In this document: positions 1-11,590 of the stretch, piece after piece
Layout of the letters: every line of letters begins with the position of its first letter
Numbering within the stretch: the stretch's first letter is position 1
NCBI GenBank assembly: GCA_037367405.1
Contig: JAZKJV010010750.1
Location: 248,001 to 312,000, forward strand
Length of the DNA: 64,000 nt
Origin: Ottelia alismoides
Lineage: Eukaryota > Streptophyta > Magnoliopsida > Alismatales > Hydrocharitaceae
Reading direction: 5' to 3'
The notes under the pieces: generated by a model
The model's input: only the letters and a program-made list of their open reading frames with translations
What the model was told of the DNA's origin: nothing
Database searches by the model: none
Program-made: the position numbers and the translations under genes

Positions 1-2544
1 TTGTGTATCCCTGTCTACCTTCCCTATTTCTCATCCACCCATTCTCGTGTTTGCATTACTTAGGACGTACTTTGTCCTAAGTATAGGGGATTGGATGAGC
101 TGAGTGTTCATTCATCGTTTTGTTTCATTATTCCTGTTGTTGCCTATACATAGGGCTTCTTTTACCCTAAGTATAGGGGGAGTGATGTGTAAACTCTCAC
201 GATCTCTTCTCTCATCTTCTGATCTCTTTTCTTCTTTTCTTCTTTTGCTTTTCTATCTTCTTTTTGTATTAAAAAGGTGTCCCACTTGTAGACAATTTTC
301 TATACTTAGGACGTACTTTGTCCTAAGTATAGGGGGGTGTGCACCATGAGTTATTCTATTCTTTGATCCTCTCTACTGTCTCCTCTTCCTCTCTATACTT
401 AGGGATATCTTACCCTATGTATAGGGGGGGACGGTCAACTTCTCATTCTTTTGTTCATTCGTTAATTCATTTCTCCGTTCATTTATTCTTTAGACTTTTT
501 TATACTCAGTACGAGTTATGTCTTCTCTTTTCTCTCCGATCTATGAGGACATAGCTCAAGCTAAATATAGGGGGGGTCGTATATACTACGTATATACTTT
601 AAACATAACTCATACTTTCATATTTTCTTAATAATATGCTTAATAATTCGTTAAAATTCATTAAAAAACTTAATAAAAAGATGTTATTGTTCCTCAAATT
701 CTGTTTGTATGTAATGATTAATAAATCAGATGAAAATTTTTTTTGCAAAATGTTTGAAAAATAGTTTGAAAATCTTTGTGAAAAATCTCTTGAAAACTAT
801 TTGGAAAATGTTTTGTTACACTTTTTCAACCTTTGTAAAAACATTTTGGTTTCTAAAGTTTTTTTTCTTTGTGTGAAATAAAATATTTGAAAAATGATTT
901 GCAAATGGTTTGAGAAATGGTTGCAAAAATATTTTGAAAAATCCATCTATACTGTTTGAAAACCTTTGCAAAATGATTTTTAAATATGTGTACATGTTTG
1001 CAAAAATTTTTGTAAAAATTATTTTGTACTATAGTTTTCAAAATTCTTTGAAAAACCTTGTGTCAAATAAGTTTAAGGAATATATACATCACACCTAAAA
1101 TTCATTATATATTTATATCTATAAACATGATCACTTCCCTGTGAATTCTTAAAATCCACTTCTTGTAAATATAAGAAGCACTCCCGTGTAAATATTTTTA
1201 CGCTAGCTTGTAGCCAAAATCGTTTGTTTTCAAAAAATCCCAAAAACATTTGCAAAACTAAAATCCAAAAACATTTGAAAAATCTTTTTGAAAAATACAA
1301 AAAATGCATATGCATCATCTTTTCAAAAATCCATAAAAAGATCAAAATCTTGAAAATTGCATCACAAAAATATTTTCTGCATCGCATTGCATAGCATGAG
1401 CATTTTGCGGATTGAGTTTGATGGTTGAACAAGTCTAAGTAAAATACGAAGATTGGAGCTTGATTGGACCTTAAAATCTACCTAATAATAAGAACCTTAT
1501 AGGAACTGGAATTGAGGTACTTCAGGTCTAGATGACTTGATTCTTTGAGGATCACAAGACTTGGTTCAATGGATTCTTGACTGCCTAAGTAGAGTATTTC
1601 GGAACACACGCACGACTCTTGTTGATAACGACCTAACTTGGACACCTGCACCTTTCATATGGCTCAACTCAGTTCGAGTGGTGAGGGGATTCAATTTGCC
1701 GGTATGAGACACACACAAGTGGAAACACTTGTCCTCCTCTAGGGAGGGAAGTGCACCCCAACCAATCCAGTGATGAGGAGTTCTAAAGACAGGAGAGGGC
1801 GGGTTGCGATAAAGCTTCAAAAGAGGGATAGTCTACTTGCTCAAGAGGAAATACTCCCAATGTAAATGCTGCTGTAAATAGTATTTGAAAAAAAAGAAGC
1901 TACACTGGTCTTGCAAATATGTATGTATGTACAAAAATAAAATGCATGTCGAAGTATGTATGTATGTTGTATAGAAAATAAGCAAGCTTGAGTTCCAAAG
2001 TCAAATATGTGAGCCTGCAGCTGGATGACTTGACTACACTGGTCTTGCATCCTAGGATAGGTAGCTACACTGGCTACCATCCATTCTTCTCTTCACCCCC
2101 TCCTCTTGAGCTGGTTGCCACTTGAATTTATAAGGGAATACCCCGCTCCTCGAGGAAGGAGTCATTGGATTGGGTAATCATTGGGTTGTCATACTGGAGA
2201 AGTCAGTCTCTTTGTCATTCTAGTTGGGGAGAGGCATGTCACTTATATTGTACGAGTCAGATTCATAGTCGTAAGGGTTTGCGTTTGAGTTGAGATATTT
2301 CTGACCTGGCTATTTGGAGACTTGAGTAGAGTGTTGGGATTCTCGAAGGTTGTTGGTTTTCAAATCCAGTTCTCATTAAGGTTCCTTCCGCATTAAAATT
2401 CCAAAGGTCCGACTTAAGCTCCAAACTTTGATTTTGAGAAGACAAGTTTGATAATTAAACCTAATCCATCTTTCTTATTTTTCTTTTCTTTGTTTTTCTT
2501 TTCTGCACTTATTGCATAAGTGTTTGCTAGGGACAAGCAAAGGC
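1..2544 (+). mobile_element. 3' untranslated region of gypsy element N
   Basis: This is non-coding internal sequence that ends at a polypurine tract and LTR. It starts with hairpin/purine-tract units (58-575). An AT-rich stretch of irregular TTTGAAAA-like repeats (about 730-1370) follows, then a mixed-composition stretch (1440-2460) without a usable reading frame. Pieces of 1830-2460 match the minus strand of 11700-12150, for example a shared AAGGGAATACC near 2135 and 11975. That second region is the 3' UTR of element H. Known Tat-branch elements have long, variable 3' UTRs after integrase, which fits. The coding part of N lies left of the window. Short open frames here are chance. Confidence 0.65.
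58..575 (+). repeat. Array of hairpin plus polypurine-tract units in element N
   Basis: Four clear units and one degenerate unit occur at irregular spacing. The best is 300-332: arms CTATACTTAGGAC and GTCCTAAGTATAG (13 bp, perfect) around a 7-nt loop, then GGGGGG. Others are 58-82 with 9-bp perfect arms, and 144-176 and 393-424, each with 12-bp arms and one mismatch. In every unit the 3' arm runs directly into TATAGGGG, the same string as the real purine tract at 2545. The last unit contains CTATGAGGACATAG at 541-554, then TATAGGGGGGG. Confidence 0.8.
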
Positions 2545-2557
2545 AAGTATAGGGGGA
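2545..2557 (+). promoter_or_regulatory. Polypurine tract of element N
   Basis: AAGTATAGGGGGA lies directly before the LTR start at 2558. This is the expected place for the primer of plus-strand DNA synthesis in an LTR retrotransposon. H and A have matching tracts beside their LTRs. Confidence 0.8.
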
Positions 2558-5500
2558 AGATGAATCTACGTTTCATCACCTTTATTCTATCATTTTGGCC
2601 TTAAAAACCCTAGTAAATGTGTGTAAATACTGTTAATTTAGGCATTTTAGCATTCATGCATATTTGCGTAAATAGTGTACAAAATACAGTTTTTAGAGCC
2701 AAAATAATAGAATAAAGAAAAGAAAAGAAAAAGAATAAAATATTGTAAATATTTTATGACCCGAAACCCCGAGACCTAGGCATCTCGATGAATTGGTCGA
2801 CAAGGAATAAAGTAGGGGGAGATAAGGGCTAGAATACAATAAAAATTCCTTTTAATTCATGTATTCTTTATTCGTTTTGGGACCTATTTTTGGTTCCACT
2901 TTTTATACCTCAAATAAAGAAACTTTGTACATGAAAGTTTTAGATAATTAAATAAAGAAAAATACAAAATTTTATTCACTCAAAAATAATATATAGATAA
3001 AAAGTTATGATCTGAATAAAATTCTAGAATCCCAACTTCCCAGACCTGTATCTCCCAAATAAAATCTCGAAACGCTTCAAATTCACCTTTAATTGTATAT
3101 AATTTAAAACAAGCTATTTAATGAAGGTGGTTTTGCATTTGGCGGAGCTACGGTTTGAAAGTTGAGTTTTGGATCCCTATTATATACTTGTACAGATTAA
3201 AATATACATTTTATTTATTATTCATTATTTTTATAATTTTATATTTTTATAATTATGTAAATATTACCTATAATATATTTTTACATTAAAACAGGAATAA
3301 AAACATCAATAAAATACAAAAATAAAATACCTATGTACAATACCTAGGTATAATACCAATAGACAAACCTATATAATTAGTACTTATATTTTATTAAGTA
3401 TACAAAAGACTTCAGAAAAATCAAATAAATATATATTTAAGTGTATAAAAATACTTTATAAATTTATAAAATAATAAACAAAAATTAATAAATTCAATTC
3501 TCAAAATAAAAATAAAATATTAAAATATATAGATATATATACCTATATAAGCTTAAAATGATAACTTTTATTTTTATCCCTCATAAAAATAATTAAAAAT
3601 CATATTAAAATACCTTATAAAATAATAAATATTTTTTATTAAATAACCAAAAAATAATAAAATCGTTTACTAATTTAAATTGATTTTACAAAGAGTTTTT
3701 CCAGGATTTTTCTTGGTTGGTCCACGTGGACCAACCAGGGGTCTGGAGAGTTGACCAGCACATCTCCTGTTCTTGTTAGAAACCTTGGTTTTCCCCCATG
3801 TTTGCGGATTTTTTGAGGACATTTATTGCGCCTTTTGGTGTCGACGTCTTCATGACTTTCGCTCCTTGTAGATTGGGCATACACGCCCTTAGCTTACTTC
3901 GGGTATTGGATCGCTGTGGCACCCGTGATCACCCCTTGAACATCCCGCCAGAGCCACTTTGTACAAGATACCCCCTTCGACCATTTTCAAATCTCGAACC
4001 CCTTTTGACCTCGGCTTTGGTTCCCTTGGGCGCGCTTTGGATCGACCTTGGTGACAAGAAGGTCTCCAGCAGCCCAGGGAGTTACGGCGAGGCCTTGAGC
4101 GGCCGTTCCACCATCTCTGGCGGCTGCGCCGCCGTGAGGTCTATCTCGGGTTAACTACCCTTGAGGTCTGCATTTTTATTTCATTTTCTTGCATTTTCAG
4201 CTCCGTCGGAGTTCGCTCCGTCGAGCTCCCAAATCGCTTTCACTCCCATATTTCGCTGTCAGGTATGTCGAGGCACTTTGCCCTCGACCTCCTTCACCTA
4301 TTTTGCAGGTCCCTGGAACATCAGCATGCTTGGAGGCGATTTTTGGACGTCGCCGGAGAAACCTGGGGGTATTCTTTGATCTTGGCATCACGGGTCAGCC
4401 CAGTAGGTCGCCAACCCCTTTTGCCTCCACCAGGACTTTGAAGACCTCTGCAGGAAGCTTCTGGGCCATTTTGGAGCACTACCGACTGCCGGAGAAACAC
4501 GATCTGGCCGGAGGAACCTCGCCTCGACGAAGTTCATCCTGGTTCATCCTCCTACCTTCTCCGTCGTTAGATGAAGGCCGTTCATCTGAAGCTACAGTTG
4601 TCGTCGGATTTTGCATGATCTCGGTCGTCGGATCAATTGGGAACGTTCTAATCTCAGCCGTTGCAGATGATGGGGCAGCGCGCGCTCGGGGCGCGACACG
4701 TGGATTAGTGGATACATAACTACCGTCGGATGCGCCCTTAGCTTTGGGTATTTTGCTCATCACACCCGAGGCCTTTTTGTATTTATTAATTAGCAAATTA
4801 AAGCTTTCATTTGCGTTCGTAATTTTTGTAATATTTATACTTCACCCCCGCAAACTTTACACTATTGCGTTAAGGCCCTTGTCCACGTCAGCTCACGTGC
4901 CTGGCGCACTTGAGGCGTGGACATTTTGCTAAGAGCCCTTTGTGGATTTGGGTGTATCGTTTTGGTCCAAAAACATTTTAGTATAGTTGTAAACCTTTTG
5001 GAAATTTACAGTTCAACCCCCTGAGTTTTTTTTTATAATTACCTAAGTGCCCCTGCCAGGTGCGCACGTGGTTCTCCACGTGATCCTTAGCGTTTTTGGA
5101 GGCATACCCTCGTGGCTTCGAGCATTTCATATTGGTCTATTATCTTTCTGCATCCATTAATTATTTCTGGAAATTTTACATTCTGGCCCTCGGACTTATC
5201 CATATTCGCACCAAAAAATCTTACTTTATTTATTGCATGCATCTCTAAATTGCTAAAAAATCCAAAAAAAATATCTTGTGTTCCTATTGCATTGTATTAT
5301 CACTCCATATTTTTATTTTGCATCTTTCTTGCATTTTAATATTTATAAAAATTCAAAAACACTCATTTTCTCCACTGTTTGCATTATAAAATCCATAAAA
5401 ATTATAAAAACACATCAGAAAATTCCCAAAAATATATATATTGCTTATGTTAGCGTTATTCCAAAAATCACTAAAAAATTCAAAGTAAAACTCCTAAAAA

Positions 5501-6215
5501 TTATAAAACTCTAAAAACCTTCCTAAAATTTATAAAAATCATAAAAGGTATAAAAATTGTGTTTTCTATTCCTGAATTTTCTTTATTTTGTTATCTTTAC
5601 TGTAAAATTATTTTAGAGAATTTTTGTTACTGTTTTCTATTTTATTACTCCATTTTAGTTTCAGCTCTTTATTTTAACTATTGTGTTCAGTATTTTTTTT
5701 ACATTAAAATCAACCAAAAAAATTAGGAAAAATCTAGAAAAATCACAAAAAACATTATAAAATTAAAAACCCAAAAACATTTTATTTTCTGATTTTTGAG
5801 TATTTTTCTTATTTTTATAAATACCGTATCCTCCTCTTTCTTACTTAACATATATATATTCTATTATTTAAAAAGAAAATATAAAAAAAATAAAAATAAA
5901 AAGAAAATATAAAATCAGTAAATTAAAATTCAAAATACAAAAGTATGAAAATCAGAAATTAAATAAAAAAATACAAAATTAAAAAAATCACAAAAAATTG
6001 CTTGCTTGTAGGCATTTGATCACAATCACATTTTGCACATTTTGCCTTGATCTATCTTGCTTGCTCCCTGTGTTCGACCTCTACACACTTGCACACTATA
6101 CACATTTTTGTAGAGTTATAATAAATTTTGACTCCACTTCTATTTTCATAGCTTTATTTGATTGTTGTGGGTTGATTGTTGTCTTAATCATGAATTACCG
6201 AGGGCACCACAACGA
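2558..6215 (+). repeat. 3' LTR of gypsy element N
   Basis: The LTR starts with a mutated terminal palindrome (AGATGAAT...TTTCATCA, 2558-2578). It then passes through an AT-rich half to about 3700, a GC-rich part (3700-4960) and an AT-rich tail. The sequence near 2795-2825 (GGTCGAC...AGGGGGAGATAAG) is shared with the H and F LTRs. The U5-like signature CTCCCTGTGTTCGACC is at 6064-6079. The end is placed at CACAACGAC (about 6215) by analogy with LTR B, which ends CAACGACC. No target-site repeat can be tested because the other end lies outside the window. A possible intron-like interval starts at CAG|GTATGT (4263); its acceptor is uncertain. 6216-6261 is short unassigned flank. Confidence 0.7.
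3714..3737. repeat. 24-bp perfect palindrome at the LTR composition switch (N)
   Basis: Arms TGGTTGGTCCAC and GTGGACCAACCA meet with no spacer and are centred on CACGTG (a G-box). The palindrome lies exactly where the LTR changes from AT-rich to GC-rich. Confidence 0.9.
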
Positions 6216-6261
6216 CTTTTGTCTCCGCCTTGTGTGAGACATCTAGACCCCAGTGATTCTC

Positions 6262-8561
6262 GATTAATCAGTTATGTACCATGGCCAACATGATAATTAT
6301 ACAACTGTTGAATCATTCATTAATCATAGAGGCTGATGCTCGGATGAATATCTAAGGAGTTAGATAGAGGACTCATCAAGTATCATCAAATGATTGTCAA
6401 GTGATCATATCCAACCTGAGTAGGAGATGGCAATCCTTTCTCATTAGGTTGATATCTGATCGACCACTTGATGAAGGTCCTCTTTATGGGAATAGTGATT
6501 CGGAGGTATCGGATTAGTTGAGTCCATGGGTTGACTGAACGAGATCGAGATAACCAAAGACCTATGTTGAATGATGTCACAACATAGGCACACATCCTCT
6601 GACCAGAGACAGATGTATTGTTATATGTCTGAGTATGTACATTTGGCAGACCAATAGTTTATGACCTAACCAAGGTCTATACACCGACGAGCTGGTGAGC
6701 ATGTAAGGGCATATGAGTAATACTATCTCTCAAAGGGATCATACAGGTTCACTTGTGAACCGGGAGACATGAGCTTACTCATGAGGTATTGAGACTGATC
6801 AAATTCCATGCATGGCTGTCATGCTTTGGAAGCATGACATGAATTTGAAGGTAAGATATATGCTTTGTGAAAGCATTTTATTTGTACCAAATCCCAAGGA
6901 CCAAGATTGAGAAACTTAGTGATCAAACCTTGAAAATGACAGTGTAAAATTGATCTATATCTCCAGGATGACCATAAGTCTTCCAGTATGCAAGATGTAC
7001 AGGTATTGGGAATAATTGAGGGTGATTTGATCATAAACGATTGTATAACCATGATGCTTCCATTCCGAGGGAGTGATGAAACATGTCTGGATTTTAGTGA
7101 CTCCTCTAAGTAGAGAAGTAACCTAATCTTAGTCCATGTATTGGACATTGATCGGAATGAGATTCAAATGCAATGAGAAGATTAGGTTTACGACCTTGAT
7201 TTAATCAAGCATCTATCAGAGGTCCATGGGATCTGGATTTGAGATGTGATATCAATATCCAAGTCACTATACGTGGAACAATACAATTGCCATGTCCTTA
7301 TCTCCAAGTATCTAAGGAGAAATAGCATTATTCTTGAAAGGGTTCAAGAATATTTCCATAAGATCTAAGCAATAAGAAGTTGAAAATTAAATGTGATTTA
7401 ATTATCTTGATGTGTGCGGAAACTATCAAATATAATTAAATGTGATTTAATTATTATGGATAAGGATAATGTGGATAGCAATATCCAATTACTCATAATA
7501 TATTATAAGAGTGATTTATAATGTATTAGAGAGAGCTAATTATAATTTATATTTGTTGATTAATTATTAATGTATATTTGATACACATTGTTTAATTAAT
7601 TATGAATTATTTTTGGAGAATAAATCACAACAGAAGTTGTTGAGATTAAATAAAGAAGAAATACATGGAGATATGCAATCTCACGAAATCTCATGAGATT
7701 GCCTCCACATGGTAACATGTGGACGGCGACCAAGTCGTACTTGGAATTGGTGGCCGTCCACCATGTTGACATGGGAGATGTAATCTCCATGCCATTGCTT
7801 GCTTGTTTGATTGATTTAATTTTAGGAATGATGTATATTTGATATGTCAAATATATTTATCTAAATTAAATTATAAGTTGTTGGTTTTTACCAACAACAA
7901 TCCTAACCATTGGATTGACATAAATCAATCTCATCCATTTATTTTATATGTCCCGTGGATTGAGATCCATGGATCCTAAAACCCTATGAATAGAGAGGCA
8001 TACTATGCTCTCTAGTAGATTCTTTTGGAAGCAGATCCCTCTCTCTCTTTTTCTCCCCACACGCCAACTCTCTCTCCCTCTACTTGGTGGCCGTCCACCA
8101 ATCCCTAGGGGAGATCATTGTCGTCGCCTACACCACCGTGCCGCCGCTTCGACGTTCTTCGGTTCTCCATCTTATTGGAGTGCTGCGCTCACGAAGGAGA
8201 CGTTTGATCTCGTATGACAAGATCAGAAGTTCACCGTGCTTGGATAAACTCGTTGGATTGCGAGGACAACGCGACTCATCCCCGCGCTCGCAAGCTTCTT
8301 CTCCGACGATCGGACTTGAGACAGGAGGTCTCTTTTCATAGAGACTCGATCAACCACGCTTCATAAGGTATTCCTTTATACTTGTTGTGGTGATAGATGA
8401 AACGATCGGAGAAACATTCTTGGATCATGGGATTTCACCGCATGAAAAAATTTTAAATTCCACTGCACCGAACAACTAGTATGACTAGTCGGTCTTCGTA
8501 GTATTCGATACGACGCTCACGCTTCCGTGATGCGCTTGAGGATTATTCAATATCCTTTAAG
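6262..8561 (+). repeat. 5' LTR of copia element K1
   Basis: This sequence aligns through its length with the reverse complement of about 59412-61960. For example, 6350-6375 (GAGTTAGATAGAGGACTCATCAAG) has a close match near 61850. It ends next to a primer site at 8562. A TATA-like CTATGAATAG is at 7984-7993. The palindromic motif TTGGTGGCCGTCCACCA occurs twice (7747-7763, 8084-8100). The outer end is fixed only to within about 30 bases and probably lacks the first 150-200 bases seen in K4. Short open frames in it are not genes. Confidence 0.75.
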
Positions 8562-8579
8562 TGGTATCAGAGCCTTAGG
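8562..8579 (+). promoter_or_regulatory. Primer-binding site of copia element K1 (initiator tRNA-Met)
   Basis: TGGTATCAGAGCCTTAGG follows the LTR. TGGTATCAGAGC is the standard initiator-methionine tRNA primer site of plant copia elements. It fixes the LTR as a 5' LTR on the plus strand. Confidence 0.9.
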
Positions 8580-8799
8580 TCAAAGTTTTTGGATACGATC
8601 CACAAACCTAGGATGACTTGGGTTCGTAGATGTCGCGAAAGTTTTTGTAGCATTTGATTTTCGCACTTCTGTTTAGTGAATAAATTCGGCCTAGTTTAAA
8701 TTGTTTAAACATGAATTAATCGCTTGGTTTTTATTCCCCATTAAATAAGGAAACCGTAGGATTTGAGTTTGTGTAATTTAGATTCCGTTTGCTCGAGAT
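8580..8799 (+). mobile_element. Leader of copia element K1, truncated
   Basis: This is internal sequence downstream of the primer site with no gag frame. It is replaced at about 8800 by the inverted gypsy 3' LTR of H, so the rest of K1 is absent here. The breakpoint is uncertain by tens of bases. Confidence 0.5.
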
Positions 8800-9612
8800 A
8801 TGGTTGTTTTGATACAAGAGAGAGATCTCAAAAAATTTTCACTATATTCATGGTTTTACAACAAACATCAGAAAAGAATAAAAACTGACACAAAAATACA
8901 AAAATCAGTTCGAGAAAACTATGCGATGAAAATCAACACAAATAGCAAGAAATGTAGCTGGGGTAGTTGTGTAACTACCCTCAAAAGTCGAGGAAAAAAT
9001 ACAACAAAAATGAGACCCAAAATACCCCAACAACCCTGGGGTAGAAGTGTAAAGAAAGGTTTTTAAGTCTGTTACAATTGGGTATCTTGTAGGAAATGAT
9101 TTGCAAAGAAAAGTAATTTTATTACATTTAGGTCCGTACGCGGGGACCTAAATGTAATTTATGGAAAGTCATGGAGCAGCTTGGAATATCAGGAAGATTG
9201 ATGGGTTTATGATGCAGTTTTCACACCGTTTCGCATTCGACATCGTAGATTAGAAGGCACGACTGCATCTGGATCATCCTTTATGGACACGTGGCAGCAA
9301 CCTGTAATTCCTGGTTGTTCCTGAAGTTCTTCAACTCCTCCGTGTGGCTTGCGATGAAGGTCTCTTTGTTGATTTATTCCCAATGGTTGGTGGTGATCTT
9401 CTGCCTCCGGCTGGGCCAAGAGGGAGACTCCTTCATCCTCCGAGCTCGCCTGTAGTTGATCTCTTATGAAGCTGGTGGAAGGCAACAGATCTAGGGGTTT
9501 GAAGATTGAGATCCGGCAAGGCTGGAAGCTGATGCAGATGTCTCGCGATTTGGAATCTCCTTGATCTTGAAAGCTTGAGATGGATCTTGTTATGATCCAG
9601 TAATGAATGAAC

Positions 9613-9901
9613 CTGCAAATGAGTATTTATGTGCTCGATTCACAAGGAATCCTCTAATAAATTTATGGGAATCGCATATCAATTATGTAATTTCCAGAAA
9701 ATGTATAGAAAAGGAGATTGAAGATACGGAAGAAGAATTGTGATTGATTTGAGTTGGATTTGAAAGGTACGACTAATGCACGACTACTTGCGATGGTTGT
9801 GGATCCTAATGACGTAAATAATTACGCTAAACATGACCTGCATATCTAGAAAGAAAAGCAAACAATGGAGTAATTGACCTGGGTATTAGAAGTTGTAGTA
9901 C
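9613..9901 (-). other. Intron-like GT...AG interval in the H 3' LTR
   Basis: On the minus strand the donor-like AAG|GTACTA (first G at 9901) and the acceptor-like CATTTGCAG|GTTCA (last G at 9613) enclose 289 nt. The interval is T-rich near its 5' end. It corresponds to similar intervals in other LTRs of the window. Splicing is inferred, not shown. Confidence 0.4.
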
Positions 9902-10333
9902 CTTCAGGAAGATGGCTCGACGAGGCGGTTTTCTTGGAGCTAGACGCAGTGGTAAAGCAACGATGCAAGGTTGCGGACACCTTGGAACTCTCTTCCAGTC
10001 TATCCTCTTCCACGTTGGGCTGACCTCGAGCCCTGTCACGGTCAGAGTGAGGCGGGGAATGGTGGTGAAGGTTGGGTGACGACCAAATTAGTTATGGAAG
10101 TTGGAGCTTAGGAGCAGTTAGTTTGGAAATGGCGATTTGGAGAGGATTTTGTTGATGATCGGAAGGGGGTTTGTTGAAGATCTAGGGCCGACGTGGATCT
10201 AGGTTATTAGAGATGGAGGATCAAGATTTTAGATTGGTGGTAGAAGCTTTGAGGTGGCAGGTGAAATTAGTTGAAAGAGGGGAGGTTAGAACAAACACTG
10301 ACCGACCTTCTTTACGAAGAAGCTCCCAGGTGC

Positions 10334-10345
10334 TGACACGTGTCA
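10334..10345. repeat. 12-bp palindrome at the LTR composition switch (H 3' LTR)
   Basis: TGACACGTGTCA is perfect and centred on CACGTG. It lies where the LTR turns from GC-rich to AT-rich. Confidence 0.8.
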
Positions 10346-11577
10346 CCCATGGTTTGTCAGGCTAATCAAATACATTAATAAATAGATATAAAATAGTAAA
10401 AAGCATTCTTTTAAATAAGTATAAAAATAAAAATGTAGATAATTAAATTATCTAAATTATAATATAATTAGTTTTATTAAAAAACAATTATTTTAGAAAT
10501 ATAAATATTATATTAATAAAAAACTATTGCTAATACTTAATAAATAGATTTTGTATTTTTAATTAAATAAATTAATATTTAATATATTAGTTTTATATTT
10601 TATTAATTTTTAGGTTAATAAATAAAGTACGTACAAATTTTCATAGATTTTAATAAATTAATTTAAGTATAGTAGTAAATACAAGTATAAGTTATACATT
10701 TCATTTACACCTATAAATTAAAATTTTTGATTTATTTAAAACAATAAATATGCTCCAAAAAGTATGAAATAAATTAGGGTCAAAATACAAGATTAAGAAC
10801 ATAATTATAAATTATAAAATGATTAAAGTAATAAAAATATTGAGTTATAAATAAAATAAATAACCTATAAACCCAGTTATGGTTAGTCCCAAAACTGACT
10901 TTTTGCAAACGAACTTCGATTTTAGTGAAATCACCTTCATTATTTAGTGAATATTATTTTATGAATTTATAGTTGAGTAGAGTGAAATTCATGTTCGTTG
11001 AGAAAGTTATGATGTTTGTAAGTTGAGATTTTGAAAATTTACAAGTTGGATTTCTTGGCATATATACAATGTAATATTTTTAACTTATTTTTATATTATT
11101 CTATACATTTTTAGAAATAATTAGGAAAAAAGTTTGGTGAAAAATTCATCACTATTAAAAAATTAAAAAACTTTAAAGATTTGGTATTTATTGGATAATT
11201 AATGAAGGATGTATAAAGTGTGGAATTAAGTATTTTTATTTATTTTTTTCCTTATCTCCCCCTACTTATTTATTTATCGACCAATCCATGCTAACATGGT
11301 CTCGGATATTAGGTTATAAATATACTTTCAACTATATTTATTTTTACAAGTCATATTGTACATATATATATATATATATATATCTACAAATTGCCTTTGT
11401 TTTCATTTTCTATATTTTTAATCTTTTATTTATTTTCGTAATTTTAATGCGTAAAAGTGCATTTTTATTCATGAATGAGATTTTGTTAAAAAGTTGAAAT
11501 TAATTGATATTTGCATGTATTTGATAAGAGTTTTAAGACAAAATGCAGACAAAATTTAATGAATCATGGTTTCATCA

Positions 11578-11590
11578 ACCCCCCATACTT
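11578..11590 (-). promoter_or_regulatory. Polypurine tract of element H
   Basis: On the minus strand AAGTATGGGGGGT ends directly at the LTR start. It matches the tracts of N and A and fixes the LTR to its left as a 3' LTR. Confidence 0.8.

Larger units (their letters stand above)
8800..11577 (-). repeat. 3' LTR of element H, truncated at its U5 end
   Basis: On the minus strand it starts with TGATGAAA...ATTCATTA (11577-11557), directly beside a polypurine tract. A block near 11255-11300 (ATCTCCCCCTACTT...ATCGACCAATCC) matches the opening part of the H 5' LTR and LTR N. GC-rich sequence runs about 9120-10360. The U5 signature seen in other copies (GTGTTCGACC) is missing, so the left end is truncated against copia K1. 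A (TA)n run lies at 11359-11382. Confidence 0.65.

Noticed and set aside
58..575. Hairpin array as a CRISPR or satellite
   Set aside because: Spacing is irregular, units are only four or five and diverged, and the setting is a plant retrotransposon 3' UTR.
4189..4719. 176-codon plus-strand frame in LTR N
   Set aside because: It lies in GC-rich LTR sequence with no motif. The overlapping frames on both strands are typical of high GC content.
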